A stretch of DNA of 36,475 nucleotides from Streptomyces sp. ADI95-17. GTDB lineage: Bacteria; Actinomycetota; Actinomycetes; Streptomycetales; Streptomycetaceae. Below are positions 22,260-29,223 of this stretch, in pieces. The notes below the pieces were generated by a model that saw only the letters and a list, made by a program, of their open reading frames with translations, had not been told where the DNA came from and did no database searches. The stretch spans positions 1 to 36,475 of the forward strand of contig NZ_ML123052.1 in the NCBI RefSeq assembly GCF_003846175.1, in the 5' to 3' direction. How positions within the stretch are numbered: the first letter of the stretch is position 1; each line of letters starts with the position of its first letter. Made by a program: the position numbers and the translations under genes.

Positions 22260-22631
22260 TCAGGGCCAGTTGATCAGGGTCATGAAGGCGACCCAGGTGA
22301 AGAACACGGTGGCGGGTGCGGCAACGGCGAGGCCGATCGCGGCCGGCGGTCTGCGCCTGGTGCACACCCAGCTCGCCACCAGGATGACCAGGGACAGCAG
22401 CAGGCCGCAGCAGGAGACCGTCCAGGCCGGACCGAAACTCGCGTCGAAGCGATGGGCATCCGCCTCCGAGCAGGAGTCGCAGGCCATCGGCGAAAGCATG
22501 CTGTACACCAGGGCGAAGAACGCGAGCGGGAGCGTGACGACCGTGGAGATCAGCGAGGCGATCCAGGTGTGCCGGGCACTGCCGGGGTCGTCGGTGCTGT
22601 CGGGGGCGTCGTCCGTGACGTTGTCGGGCAT
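22260..22631 (-). CDS. Small membrane protein, function unknown
   Basis: A 123-residue protein with an acidic N-terminal tail (MPDNVTDDAPDSTDD) and three hydrophobic segments: WIASLISTVVTLPLAFFALV, WTVSCCGLLLSLVILVASWV and AIGLAVAAPATVFFTWVAFM. A short loop between the first two contains CDSC, a possible disulphide or metal pair on the outer side. I do not recognise the family. No good Shine-Dalgarno precedes the ATG. It is followed 53 bases later by the HEAT-like gene on the same strand. Confidence 0.65.
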   Translation of the reverse strand: MPDNVTDDAPDSTDDPGSARHTWIASLISTVVTLPLAFFALVYSMLSPMACDSCSEADAHRFDASFGPAWTVSCCGLLLSLVILVASWVCTRRRPPAAIGLAVAAPATVFFTWVAFMTLINWP

Positions 22632-22702
22632 GGGTGCGATTCAACCGGGTGCCCCGGTGCGGCACATGAGTTGCCGTACCTAGGGCCTCCGGTTCGTTCG
22701 GG

Positions 22703-23494
22703 TCAGTCCCACCAGAAGGACCAGGTCTCCTGGTTCAGCACCATCTTCTCGGCGTAGACGTCCAGGTCGTACGGCGGGTTCTGCTCGATGTTGTCCGGGC
22801 AGAACGCGAAGTGCTCGGCGGCGACCGCACGGGCCTCCGGGAGGGTGGTGGGCGGGCGGCCCACCGAGACCATCAGGGTGTCGAAGCCCAGCACCACGAC
22901 CCGTATGCCGAAGCGGTCCTCCCAGGAGCGGAGCACGGCACAGAGCCGGGCCGTGTCCTCCTCGAAGTTGAGCGGGCCCGACCAGCCGATCGCCGCCGGT
23001 ATGTCAGCGCTGCGCCGGGCCGGGACGAGGGCCACCCGAGAGCCGGGGTACCAGCCGTCCGGGCCGACGCACTCCTCGGCGATCGCGGCCGCCAGGTCGT
23101 CGGGGGCGTCCTGGCCCTCGGCGGCCGGGACGGGTGCCAGGCCCGGCCACTCGGCCTCGGCGGCGTCGAGCTCCTCGGGCGCGCAGTCCTCCCAGTACTC
23201 GCTGAGTACTTCCTCGGCGTCGTGGTCGCCGGGGTACGACGTGCTGTCCGGGGTCAGGTCCCAGTCCTCGGGCCGCTCGTCGCGCCGCCCGCCGTCGATC
23301 AGTACGGGAAGCAGGCCGACCGCCCGCCCGGCCGCGCGCAGTGTGCGCCAGGTGCCGTGGGACGCGGGCTCGTCGGCGCACCAGAGCAGCGGCTCGTGCC
23401 AGGTGCCGTCGATCGTGGTGTCCACCAGCGTGCCGGGCGGGAGTTGGAGCCCTGAAGTGGCCAGGGACGGGAGCGGGTTCGGGAGCGTCGCCAT
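22703..23494 (-). CDS. DUF4253 domain-containing protein
   Basis: A 263-residue cytoplasmic acidic protein. The C-terminal third carries the DUF4253 signature: FGIRVVVLGFDTLMVSVG, RAVAAEHFAFCPDNIEQ and the closing SFWWD. The reverse frame stays open far upstream, but the ATG at 23494 is chosen because homologous-looking sequence starts there and a TAGAGT box (23502-23507) lies seven bases before it. The upstream extension overlaps the neighbouring gene and is a shadow. Function is unknown; DUF4253 genes often occur in streptomycete accessory clusters with SUKH-like or immunity-like proteins. Confidence 0.8.
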   Translation of the reverse strand: MATLPNPLPSLATSGLQLPPGTLVDTTIDGTWHEPLLWCADEPASHGTWRTLRAAGRAVGLLPVLIDGGRRDERPEDWDLTPDSTSYPGDHDAEEVLSEYWEDCAPEELDAAEAEWPGLAPVPAAEGQDAPDDLAAAIAEECVGPDGWYPGSRVALVPARRSADIPAAIGWSGPLNFEEDTARLCAVLRSWEDRFGIRVVVLGFDTLMVSVGRPPTTLPEARAVAAEHFAFCPDNIEQNPPYDLDVYAEKMVLNQETWSFWWD

Positions 23495-23501
23495 GCCTAC
23501 G

Positions 23502-23507
23502 ACTCTA
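23502..23507 (-). promoter_or_regulatory. -10 box for leaderless DUF4253 gene
   Basis: On the reverse strand TAGAGT is followed by CGTAGGC and the ATG at 23494; no Shine-Dalgarno is present. Confidence 0.4.
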
Positions 23508-23546
23508 GGCGCGGCCACTGACAACCCGCCCGGCGCTCCGGCTCGG

Positions 23547-24209
23547 CTACGGGTGTGCGTGAACGACGACGAACTCGGTGGGCGCCGTGGTGCCGTCGGG
23601 CAGTGGCGCGGGCGCCATGACGTGGCCGAGCGCCTGGCCGTCGGCGTTCTGCCCGGGCCGGAGCACGCGGTGGACGTGGAGAGTGAGTTCGCGTCCGTCG
23701 GGTGCCGTCGTGACCAGGATGTCCGTGCCGTCCGGGCTGTTGGTGGCGGTGAAGGAGGCGACCTCCGCCGTGCTGCCCGATGCGTCGAGCCGGGCGGTGA
23801 CGGACGGGTCCGGGGTGTCGCTCGTGCTCTGCATCTGCGGCTCGGCCTCACCGGCGACGAGCGCGAACAGCTGGGCCACGACGACCGGGTCATGCGCCCC
23901 GTCGTACACCCAGCGCTTCCCCAGCACGCCGTGCTCGGTCGTGCCGATGAGTGCGTCGTCGGCGCCCGCGAGCGGTGCGCCGCGATAGCTGAACGGCACC
24001 TGGTACGTGACCGGTTGGTCCCCCGACGTGTCGGTGACCACCATGAACTCGATGCCCACCTCGCCCTTCGGGTCGTCCAGGCGGAATCCACCGGTCCGGG
24101 CCGGCTCGGGCTGCTGCCCCGTGCCGCGGTACCAGGGCTGTGCGGGCAGCCAGGCGGTGAGGAGTTCCAGCTTGGTGGGCGTCAGGGTGGTGCGGTGGAT
24201 GACAGCCAT
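23547..24209 (-). CDS. Hypothetical protein
   Basis: A 220-residue cytoplasmic protein of unknown function. The N-terminus (MAVIHRTTLTPTKLELLTAW) and the block QVPFSYRGAPLAGADDALIG resemble the maltokinase N-terminal cap-like family found in actinobacteria: LTPTKLELLTAWLP, an acidic beta-sheet centre (GFRLDDPKGEVGIEFMVV) and WVYDGAHDPVVVAQLFALVAG. I treat that as a suggestion only. The ATG at 24209 follows GGGAGGA. It is the distal gene after the XRE-DUF397 pair on the same strand, 29 bases downstream, so the three may be co-transcribed. Confidence 0.75.
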   Translation of the reverse strand: MAVIHRTTLTPTKLELLTAWLPAQPWYRGTGQQPEPARTGGFRLDDPKGEVGIEFMVVTDTSGDQPVTYQVPFSYRGAPLAGADDALIGTTEHGVLGKRWVYDGAHDPVVVAQLFALVAGEAEPQMQSTSDTPDPSVTARLDASGSTAEVASFTATNSPDGTDILVTTAPDGRELTLHVHRVLRPGQNADGQALGHVMAPAPLPDGTTAPTEFVVVHAHP

Positions 24210-24238
24210 GGCGGTGTGTTCCTCCCGGGGACGTGGGT

Positions 24239-24490
24239 TCAGGCGAGTCGCCGGTCGGCGGCGAAACCGGCGAAGGCCGTCCAGGTGGTGGGGGCGACGG
24301 TGAGCATGGGGCCGTCGGGGTTCTTGGAGTCGCGGATGTGGATTGCGGTGGGGTGGGCGGCGATCTCGACGCATTCGCCGCCATCGCTGCCGCTGTAGCT
24401 TGATTTCTGCCAGTCGTAGGCGACTTCGAGGCAGGCTCCACCTTCGCTGCCGCTGTAGCTGGACTTGAACCACTCTCGTGCGGTGCTCAT
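24239..24490 (-). CDS. DUF397 protein with duplicated N-terminal unit
   Basis: An 83-residue protein of the DUF397 family, small partners of XRE/DUF5753 regulators in actinomycetes (as at the whiJ locus). The usual block KSSYSGSxGGxCxE occurs twice, as FKSSYSGSEGGACLEVAYDW and QKSSYSGSDGGECVEIA, exactly 20 residues apart; single-copy is normal. The C-terminus carries the family ending IHIRDSKNPDGPMLTV and TAFAGF. The ATG overlaps the TGA of the regulator gene (TTATGAGC), so its translation depends on that gene. The likely role is binding and modulating the regulator. Confidence 0.9.
   Translation of the reverse strand: MSTAREWFKSSYSGSEGGACLEVAYDWQKSSYSGSDGGECVEIAAHPTAIHIRDSKNPDGPMLTVAPTTWTAFAGFAADRRLA
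24384..24460. repeat. 60-bp-period duplication inside the DUF397 gene
   Basis: TCGCTGCCGCTGTAGCT occurs perfectly at 24384-24400 and 24444-24460. The flanks are diverged, so the duplication is not very recent. It encodes the two KSSYSGS units. Confidence 0.8.
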
Positions 24491-25311
24491 AACTCTCCTA
24501 GCAGCCGGTCCAACAGGCTCTTCGTTTCCTCGGTGTTGAGAGCCTGCGTCCGCAGCATCGCATATCTCTGGGCGAGGATGCTGATCTCGTCCGGGTTGGA
24601 GATGAGCTGGCTGCCGCGCTGAGTTTCGGTGTACGCGACGCGTTGATAGTCCGGCGTTTCCAGCAGGATGAACGGCCCGTCGAGCCCCGCGTGGGTCGTT
24701 CGTCCCAGCGGCATGATCTGGAGGGAGATACCTGGCAGGTCGGCGCAGTACCGAAGATGGCGCAGGGTTTCCCGGTACACCTCATCGCCCCCGAGCCTGT
24801 CTCTGACAATGGCCTCGGAGATGACGAAGCTGGTGGTTGGTGGCACTTCGCGGCGCAAGATCTCCTGGCGCTCCAGTCGTGTGCCGACGTGTGTGTCGAT
24901 CTCCTCCCTGCTGAACGTGGGGACTCGGCTGTCGAACACGGCACGTGCGTAGTTCTCGGTCTGGAGCAGGCCGGGCAGGACCTGGTTTGCGAAGAAGCAC
25001 AGCGCCAGGGCCTCCCGCTCCAGGTTCAAGTACTCCTCCGCCCACGCCGGGATCAGGTCGATCTCCGGCAGCTGCGCCACTGCCTCCTCCAACGCGCCCT
25101 TGGTGTCCAGCCGGTCGTCCAACTTGGCGGCGAGGTCGGGCAGTAGGGCTCGTCGGCCCTGCTCGATGGAGGCGATCGTCTCGACCTGGTGGCCTACCAG
25201 GAGCGCGAGTTGGGACTGGGTCAGGCCGGCCGCTCTGCGGAAGAGGGCGACCAGTTTGCCCACGAGTTTCATTGCCGACGCGTTCTTGCGCTTCCGCTTT
25301 CCGGGGTGCAT
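24487..25311 (-). CDS. XRE-family regulator with DUF5753 domain (WhiJ-like)
   Basis: A 274-residue regulator. The HTH occupies about residues 15-70 (LTQSQLALLVGHQVETIASI, EQGRRALLPDLAAKLDDRL), and the DUF5753 effector domain about 90-270 (IPAWAEEYLNLEREA, PGLLQTENYARAVF, PGISLQIMPLG, FILLETPD). Such proteins pair with DUF397 proteins in many copies per streptomycete genome. The final sense codon is TTA, the rare leucine codon read by bldA tRNA, in the string GAG-TTA-TGA; the TGA overlaps the DUF397 ATG. I found no other in-frame TTA in the gene. ATG 25311 gives the family N-terminus (KRKNASAMKLVG); ATG 25272 is an alternative. Confidence 0.92.
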   Translation of the reverse strand: MHPGKRKRKNASAMKLVGKLVALFRRAAGLTQSQLALLVGHQVETIASIEQGRRALLPDLAAKLDDRLDTKGALEEAVAQLPEIDLIPAWAEEYLNLEREALALCFFANQVLPGLLQTENYARAVFDSRVPTFSREEIDTHVGTRLERQEILRREVPPTTSFVISEAIVRDRLGGDEVYRETLRHLRYCADLPGISLQIMPLGRTTHAGLDGPFILLETPDYQRVAYTETQRGSQLISNPDEISILAQRYAMLRTQALNTEETKSLLDRLLGEL

Positions 25312-25354
25312 ACGGAGCGAACTTCCACCTGCGTGCTCGCGTCACGCGCGTACG

Positions 25355-25379
25355 ACCCGTACAAGAAATCTGTACGGGT
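25355..25379. promoter_or_regulatory. Inverted repeat upstream of the XRE gene
   Basis: ACCCGTACA (25355-25363) and TGTACGGGT (25371-25379) are perfect 9-bp arms around AAGAAATC-type sequence of seven bases. It lies 44 bases before the XRE start and 10 bases after the stop of the next gene on the same strand, so it may be an autoregulatory operator, a terminator or both. Confidence 0.5.
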
Positions 25380-25388
25380 GCGCAGGGG

Positions 25389-26192
25389 TCAGGACCGGGG
25401 TTCGGGCGCGGCCTGTTCGACGGCTTCCCGGACCGTCGCGTCCGGGTCCTGGGCGAGGCGGTGGAGGAGTTCCGTCGTGCCGCGGGACGACCAGTTCTCG
25501 ACGGCCCATACGAGCGCCCTGCGGACCTTCGGGTCCGGGTGGTCCGCGAGGTGGGCCAGTTGGTCGACCGGTCCGCGTCGGCGCATCCCGAACCAGTGGA
25601 GGATCTGGATGAGCTGTTCGGGGTCGCCGGGGCTGCCCGCCGCGGCGATCCGGCGCACGAGGACCGCGGAGGCGGGGGGAGGGCCGTCGAGCGGGTGCGG
25701 CCGGCGTTGCCGCAGGCGCTGCGATCCGTACTCGCCGCGTACCCGGCAGCCGAAGCAGGTGCAGGGCACCTTGCCGTTCGAGTCGGGGAAGTACCGCCAG
25801 CCGGTGACCTGGCTGACCGCGCGGATGCGGTGCACCTCGCGCCTGGTGACCGCCCGGGGGACGAACACCTCCCAGCCGCGCGGGTCGGGCAGGGCGGCGA
25901 CCCGGCGTACGGCTTCGGCGGCCGTGACGGTCGCGGGGTCGCGGTGGTAGCGGCCCAGGGTGACGGGTTCGTCGTCCGGCAGGCGGATGTGCACGGCGAC
26001 GAGTCCGCGCGGGCCGCTGCGCCGGGACAGTTCGCGCAGCCACTGGTGGGTGAGGGTGTACGAGGGGAGGACGGGGAAGCAGTAGAGGCCCCGTGGCAGT
26101 GAGTCGTCGCGACCGTGGCTGATGGCCCGTATTCCGGAGCGGCGGACGCGTGGGGCGTTCGCCGCGGGTGTCAGGTGCACGAACATTGCCAT
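25389..26192 (-). CDS. Possible ART-like domain protein with Cys cluster and HEAT-like repeats
   Basis: A 267-residue soluble protein with three parts. Residues 1-130 read FVHLTPAANAPRVRRSGI, GLYCFPVLPSYTLTHQWL, LVAVHIRLPDDEPVTLG and WEVFVPRAVTRREVHRI: an early His-Leu-Thr with a Gly-Ile, a central beta segment and a late Glu-Val-Phe-Val-Pro strand, the layout of DarT/KptA-type ADP-ribosyltransferase folds. Residues about 143-150 hold CTCFGC, a possible metal knuckle. Residues about 175-265 are HEAT-like (DHPDPKVRRALVWAVENWSS, DPDATVREAVEQA). The fold assignment is inference from pattern only. No Shine-Dalgarno precedes the ATG, but TAGCAT (26200-26205) lies seven bases upstream. An internal ATG at 26186 is a second option. 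Confidence 0.7.
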   Translation of the reverse strand: MAMFVHLTPAANAPRVRRSGIRAISHGRDDSLPRGLYCFPVLPSYTLTHQWLRELSRRSGPRGLVAVHIRLPDDEPVTLGRYHRDPATVTAAEAVRRVAALPDPRGWEVFVPRAVTRREVHRIRAVSQVTGWRYFPDSNGKVPCTCFGCRVRGEYGSQRLRQRRPHPLDGPPPASAVLVRRIAAAGSPGDPEQLIQILHWFGMRRRGPVDQLAHLADHPDPKVRRALVWAVENWSSRGTTELLHRLAQDPDATVREAVEQAAPEPRS

Positions 26193-26199
26193 GCGGACG

Positions 26200-26205
26200 A
26201 TGCTA
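26200..26205 (-). promoter_or_regulatory. -10 box for leaderless ART/HEAT-like gene
   Basis: On the reverse strand TAGCAT is followed by CGTCCGC and the ATG at 26192. Confidence 0.4.
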
Positions 26206-26315
26206 ACGAGTGGGTGTGCGGCCGGCCGGGCGCCCGTGTACAGCGCCGAGTCCGTGGAGACCTGGATCGGCTAACGGGCCGCCCGCCGTTCGTCGTTGAT
26301 CATCAAGAGTGCAGA

Positions 26316-26933
26316 ATGAGCCGTATGTCGATAACGAACACCCCGAAAACGGCAACGGTCGACGATGCTGAGCAGATCGGCCGCATGCTGGCCAGTGCTT
26401 TCGACGACGACCCGATGATGCGCTGGTTCTTCCCCGAGGAGGCCTCTCGCGAGGAGGGGATGGCCCGCTACTTCGGCACGATCTTCGCCCGGCAGTACGT
26501 CCGGCACGGTGTGTGCGAGCGCACCGACGCGGCGGCCGCCTTCTGGGTGTCGCCGGAAGGGCAGGAGAAGGCCGTTCCCGACGCGGAGACCGTCCAGGAG
26601 CTGGAGAACATCCTCGGCGACCGGGCCGAGCTGTTCCGTTCGGCCGTCGCGGCGGCGGCCGAGCACGGGCCGAAGGAGCCGCACTGGTATCTGGCGGTGG
26701 TCGGCGCGGACCCGGCCGCCCGCGGGCAGGGACACGGGGCGGCACTGCTGCGCTCGGGCCTGGCCAAGGCCGACGCGGCGGGCCTGCCGGTCTACCTGGA
26801 GTCCTCCAAGCCGGACAACCTGCCCTTCTACGAGCACTTCGGCTTCACCGTGCTCGGCGAGGCGGAACTGCCGGGCGGCGGACCGAAGCTGTGGGCCATG
26901 CGGCGTGCTCCCCGTACGCCGGACGGCGTCTGA
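26316..26933 (+). CDS. GNAT-family N-acetyltransferase
   Basis: A 205-residue acetyltransferase. The acetyl-CoA loop is DPAARGQGHGAALL (the RGQGHG form of R/QxxGxG/A), preceded by the beta-4 strand HWYLAVVGAD and followed by VYLESSKPDNLPFYEHFGF, the family motif B. The first 70 residues (FDDDPMMRWFFPEE) match the common actinobacterial GNAT subgroup of unknown substrate. The reverse neighbour starts 123 bases away, so the promoters diverge; TTGATCATCAA (26297-26307), a small palindrome, lies just before the gene. ATG 26316 is preferred; ATG 26325 is three codons later. Longer in-frame extensions cross the divergent promoter and are unlikely. Confidence 0.85.
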   Translation: MSRMSITNTPKTATVDDAEQIGRMLASAFDDDPMMRWFFPEEASREEGMARYFGTIFARQYVRHGVCERTDAAAAFWVSPEGQEKAVPDAETVQELENILGDRAELFRSAVAAAAEHGPKEPHWYLAVVGADPAARGQGHGAALLRSGLAKADAAGLPVYLESSKPDNLPFYEHFGFTVLGEAELPGGGPKLWAMRRAPRTPDGV

Positions 26934-26977
26934 GACCCTCGTACGGAATGACCGACCGGCGCTGACTCCGGCGCCGG

Positions 26978-27436
26978 TCACCCGTCCTGGGCCGGGGCGG
27001 AACGACCGTGGGTCCTGCGATGGTTCAGCCAGGAGACGGCCAGGACGGCGGCTCCGGCGCCGAAGACCGTGACCGGGGTCCAGACCTGCCAGTGGAGCGG
27101 CGACGTGGAGTCGTACGCCCAGCCGGCACCCGCGAAGACCGTGTCACCGGCGGACACCTCGGCGCCGGTGATCTCGCCGGAGGTGGTGCGGCCGTCCGCG
27201 AACGCCCACGTCCCGTAGCAGTGCGAGGGCGGCAGCTGCGGGCCGCCTTCCACGCACTGCGTGACGCTGCGGACGGTGGCGGACTCGCCGGTGATCAGTT
27301 TCCGGGCGCCGTCTCCGGCCCACAGGGCGACCAGGACCGGCAGGAGGGCGGCCAGGAGAGCGGCGGCGGCGATGGAGGCCAGCGACTTGAGCCTGGTCGG
27401 TCCGCCGGGGCGGACCCGGTCGCTCGCCTCGGACAT
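26978..27436 (-). CDS. Two-helix membrane protein, function unknown
   Basis: A 152-residue protein with a short basic cytoplasmic start, one membrane helix (SIAAAALLAALLPVLVALWA), an outer domain of about 65 residues with two cysteines (TQCVEGG, SHCYGTWAF) that could form a disulphide, and a second helix (VTVFGAGAAVLAVSWL) before a basic tail. The domain organisation resembles DUF3592-type proteins, but I cannot assign a family. The ATG follows GGGAGAGGG. It converges with the GNAT gene and lies 22 bases downstream of a gene remnant, which may have been its operon partner. Confidence 0.7.
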   Translation of the reverse strand: MSEASDRVRPGGPTRLKSLASIAAAALLAALLPVLVALWAGDGARKLITGESATVRSVTQCVEGGPQLPPSHCYGTWAFADGRTTSGEITGAEVSAGDTVFAGAGWAYDSTSPLHWQVWTPVTVFGAGAAVLAVSWLNHRRTHGRSAPAQDG

Positions 27437-27458
27437 GGCAGCCCTCTCCCGTACGGCT

Positions 27459-27677
27459 CTAGAGCTTGTCGGCGCAGAGGAGGCGGTCGCTGTGCACCGG
27501 GTCGTCGTCGATCAGCGAGTTCTCGGTGAACATGGCGTCCGCCTCGCCGTCGCACGGGTCGTCGAAGCCGCCCACGATCGCGTCCTCAAGGATCTTCGTG
27601 ACCTTGTGAGTGGCGCCGTCCTTCCGGCCCGGCCCGGCGGCCGCGCACTCGCCCTCGGCGAGGAACTGCTCTCCGTG
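27459..27677 (-). pseudogene. 3' remnant of a coding gene (lipoprotein-like)
   Basis: One reverse frame reads HGEQFLAEGECAAAGPG, HKVTKILEDAIVGGFDDPCD and DRLLCADKL before a TAG at 27459. The codon use and Cys spacing look like real streptomycete coding sequence, and the ending resembles small secreted proteins of the VGDC...LC type. The frame closes upstream at a TGA (27780-27782) and has no usable start before a GTG within ILEDAIVGG. Reading in the next frame around 27680-27750 (LRQLAFPEGQSIVESEIEPE) may be the upstream continuation, implying a frameshift. The left limit is approximate. It sits 22 bases from the membrane protein gene. Confidence 0.5.
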
Positions 27678-27936
27678 CGACGGATTACGGTTCCCCCCTC
27701 GGGCTCGATCTCCGATTCTACGATCGACTGCCCTTCCGGGAACGCGAGTTGCCGGAGTGCCGGTCTCGCTTCGTGGTGTTCACGGAGAGGGGGACAGCCC
27801 GACCATCGATCCGGATGATCGCCCCATCGTGCCGGCCCGCACCCGGCGGGCACCGTAGGGGGCACAGGGCAGCGGGGTGTGAGAGATCGTCATGCACCGT
27901 TCCGCAGCCGGGACGTCGAGGACTGAGGACGTACAC

Positions 27937-29124
27937 GTGATGAAGCACAAGCGCGCGCTGGTCGGTGCACTCACACTCGCCGTGGCGCTCGGCGTCGGGG
28001 GAGCCGTGCTTCCGGGGAGCGCCGCCGCCACGACCACCGCCGCGGTGTCCGCGGGCCACGGGTCCGCCACCGACCGCGCCCGGTTGCAGGAGGTCCTCCA
28101 GCGGCTGACCACCGTCGACGGCGCGCCCGGGGCCCTCGCCGAGGTGCGGGACCGGCGCGGCAGCACGGTGCTGACCAGTGGTGTCGCGGACGTGGAGAGC
28201 AACGCGCCGGTTCATCGCGACAGCAGGTTCCGGATCGGCAGCATGACCAAGATGTTCACGGCGACGACCGTGCTCCAACTGGTGGGAGAGCATCGCGTCC
28301 GCCTCGACGCTCCGGTGGAGCGCTACCTGCCCGGCGTCGTCCGCGGACACGGCAACGACGGACGGGAGATCACCGTCCGTCAGCTGCTCCAGCACACCAG
28401 CGGCCTGCCCGATTTCCTCGACCACCTCAAGCCGCAGGAAGTCGTCGCGAACCCGCTGGTCCGCTATGACCCCCGCGACCTCGTGGCCCTGGCGCTCAAG
28501 CACCCCAGGGTCTTCGAACCGGGCACCGGTTGGGACTACTCCAACACGAACTACCTGCTCGCCGGCCTGATCATCGAGAAGGTGACCGGCAACACGTACG
28601 CCGAGGAGGTCCGCGAGCGCATCATCAAACCACTGCACCTGCACGAGACGTACGTGCCGCGCGCCTCGGCGATCCCCGGCCCGCACCCGCGCGGGTACGC
28701 GCGGCCCGGTAAGGACGCGCCGCTCCTGGACATCACGAAGGTCGACCCGTCCGTCGGCGGCGCGGCCGGCGGGTTGATCTCCAGCGGCACCGACCTCAAC
28801 CGGTTCCTGGGCGCCCTCCTCCGGGGCGACCTGCTGCGCCCGGCCGAGCTCCGGGAAATGATGACGACCCGGTGCACCGGCAGCGAGGACGGCCGCGCGT
28901 ACGGCCTCGGCCTGGAGAGCAGGCCGCTTCCCGGCGGCGGCCTCTACTGGGGGCACGCCGGTGACTTCCTGGGGTACGAGACGATGGCCGGTGCCACGGT
29001 CGACGGCAGGCGGGTGACGGTCATGGTCAATCTCGGCCCGGGAGGCTCGGACGCCCAGAGCGATGACATCGAGGCGGTCATCCGGACGGCGCTCTCCGCG
29101 GGCCGCCCCTCCGCCCACCGGTAG
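27937..29124 (+). CDS. Secreted serine hydrolase (R61-type DD-peptidase/class C beta-lactamase family)
   Basis: A 395-residue exported protein. Residues 1-31 are a signal peptide (RALVGALTLAVALGVGGAVL, cleavage after SAAA). The serine-active site is SMTK (Ser102, Lys105) in RIGSMTKMF, the second motif is YSNTNY, and the third is HAGDFLGY (HxG instead of KTG), as in the Streptomyces R61 carboxypeptidase. GLISSGTDLNRFLGALL is a conserved later block. It probably acts on D-Ala-D-Ala ends of peptidoglycan or related peptides outside the cell. The start is GTG 27937, with GAGGA upstream at good spacing; ATG 27940 is the next codon and equally possible. Confidence 0.9.
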   Translation: MMKHKRALVGALTLAVALGVGGAVLPGSAAATTTAAVSAGHGSATDRARLQEVLQRLTTVDGAPGALAEVRDRRGSTVLTSGVADVESNAPVHRDSRFRIGSMTKMFTATTVLQLVGEHRVRLDAPVERYLPGVVRGHGNDGREITVRQLLQHTSGLPDFLDHLKPQEVVANPLVRYDPRDLVALALKHPRVFEPGTGWDYSNTNYLLAGLIIEKVTGNTYAEEVRERIIKPLHLHETYVPRASAIPGPHPRGYARPGKDAPLLDITKVDPSVGGAAGGLISSGTDLNRFLGALLRGDLLRPAELREMMTTRCTGSEDGRAYGLGLESRPLPGGGLYWGHAGDFLGYETMAGATVDGRRVTVMVNLGPGGSDAQSDDIEAVIRTALSAGRPSAHR

Positions 29125-29223
29125 CGTGCCCGCGGTGGGGTGGGGCGGCAACGTGGTCCGGCGCGGTACGGCGCGGTACGGCTACCGGGCTCGCCGCCTT
29201 CGCCGAGGCCGGACACCGGAGGA

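Noticed and set aside
22788..24398. 536-residue forward ORF opposite the DUF4253 and neighbouring genes
   Set aside because: Low-complexity Ser/Arg/Gly composition and no domain; shadow.
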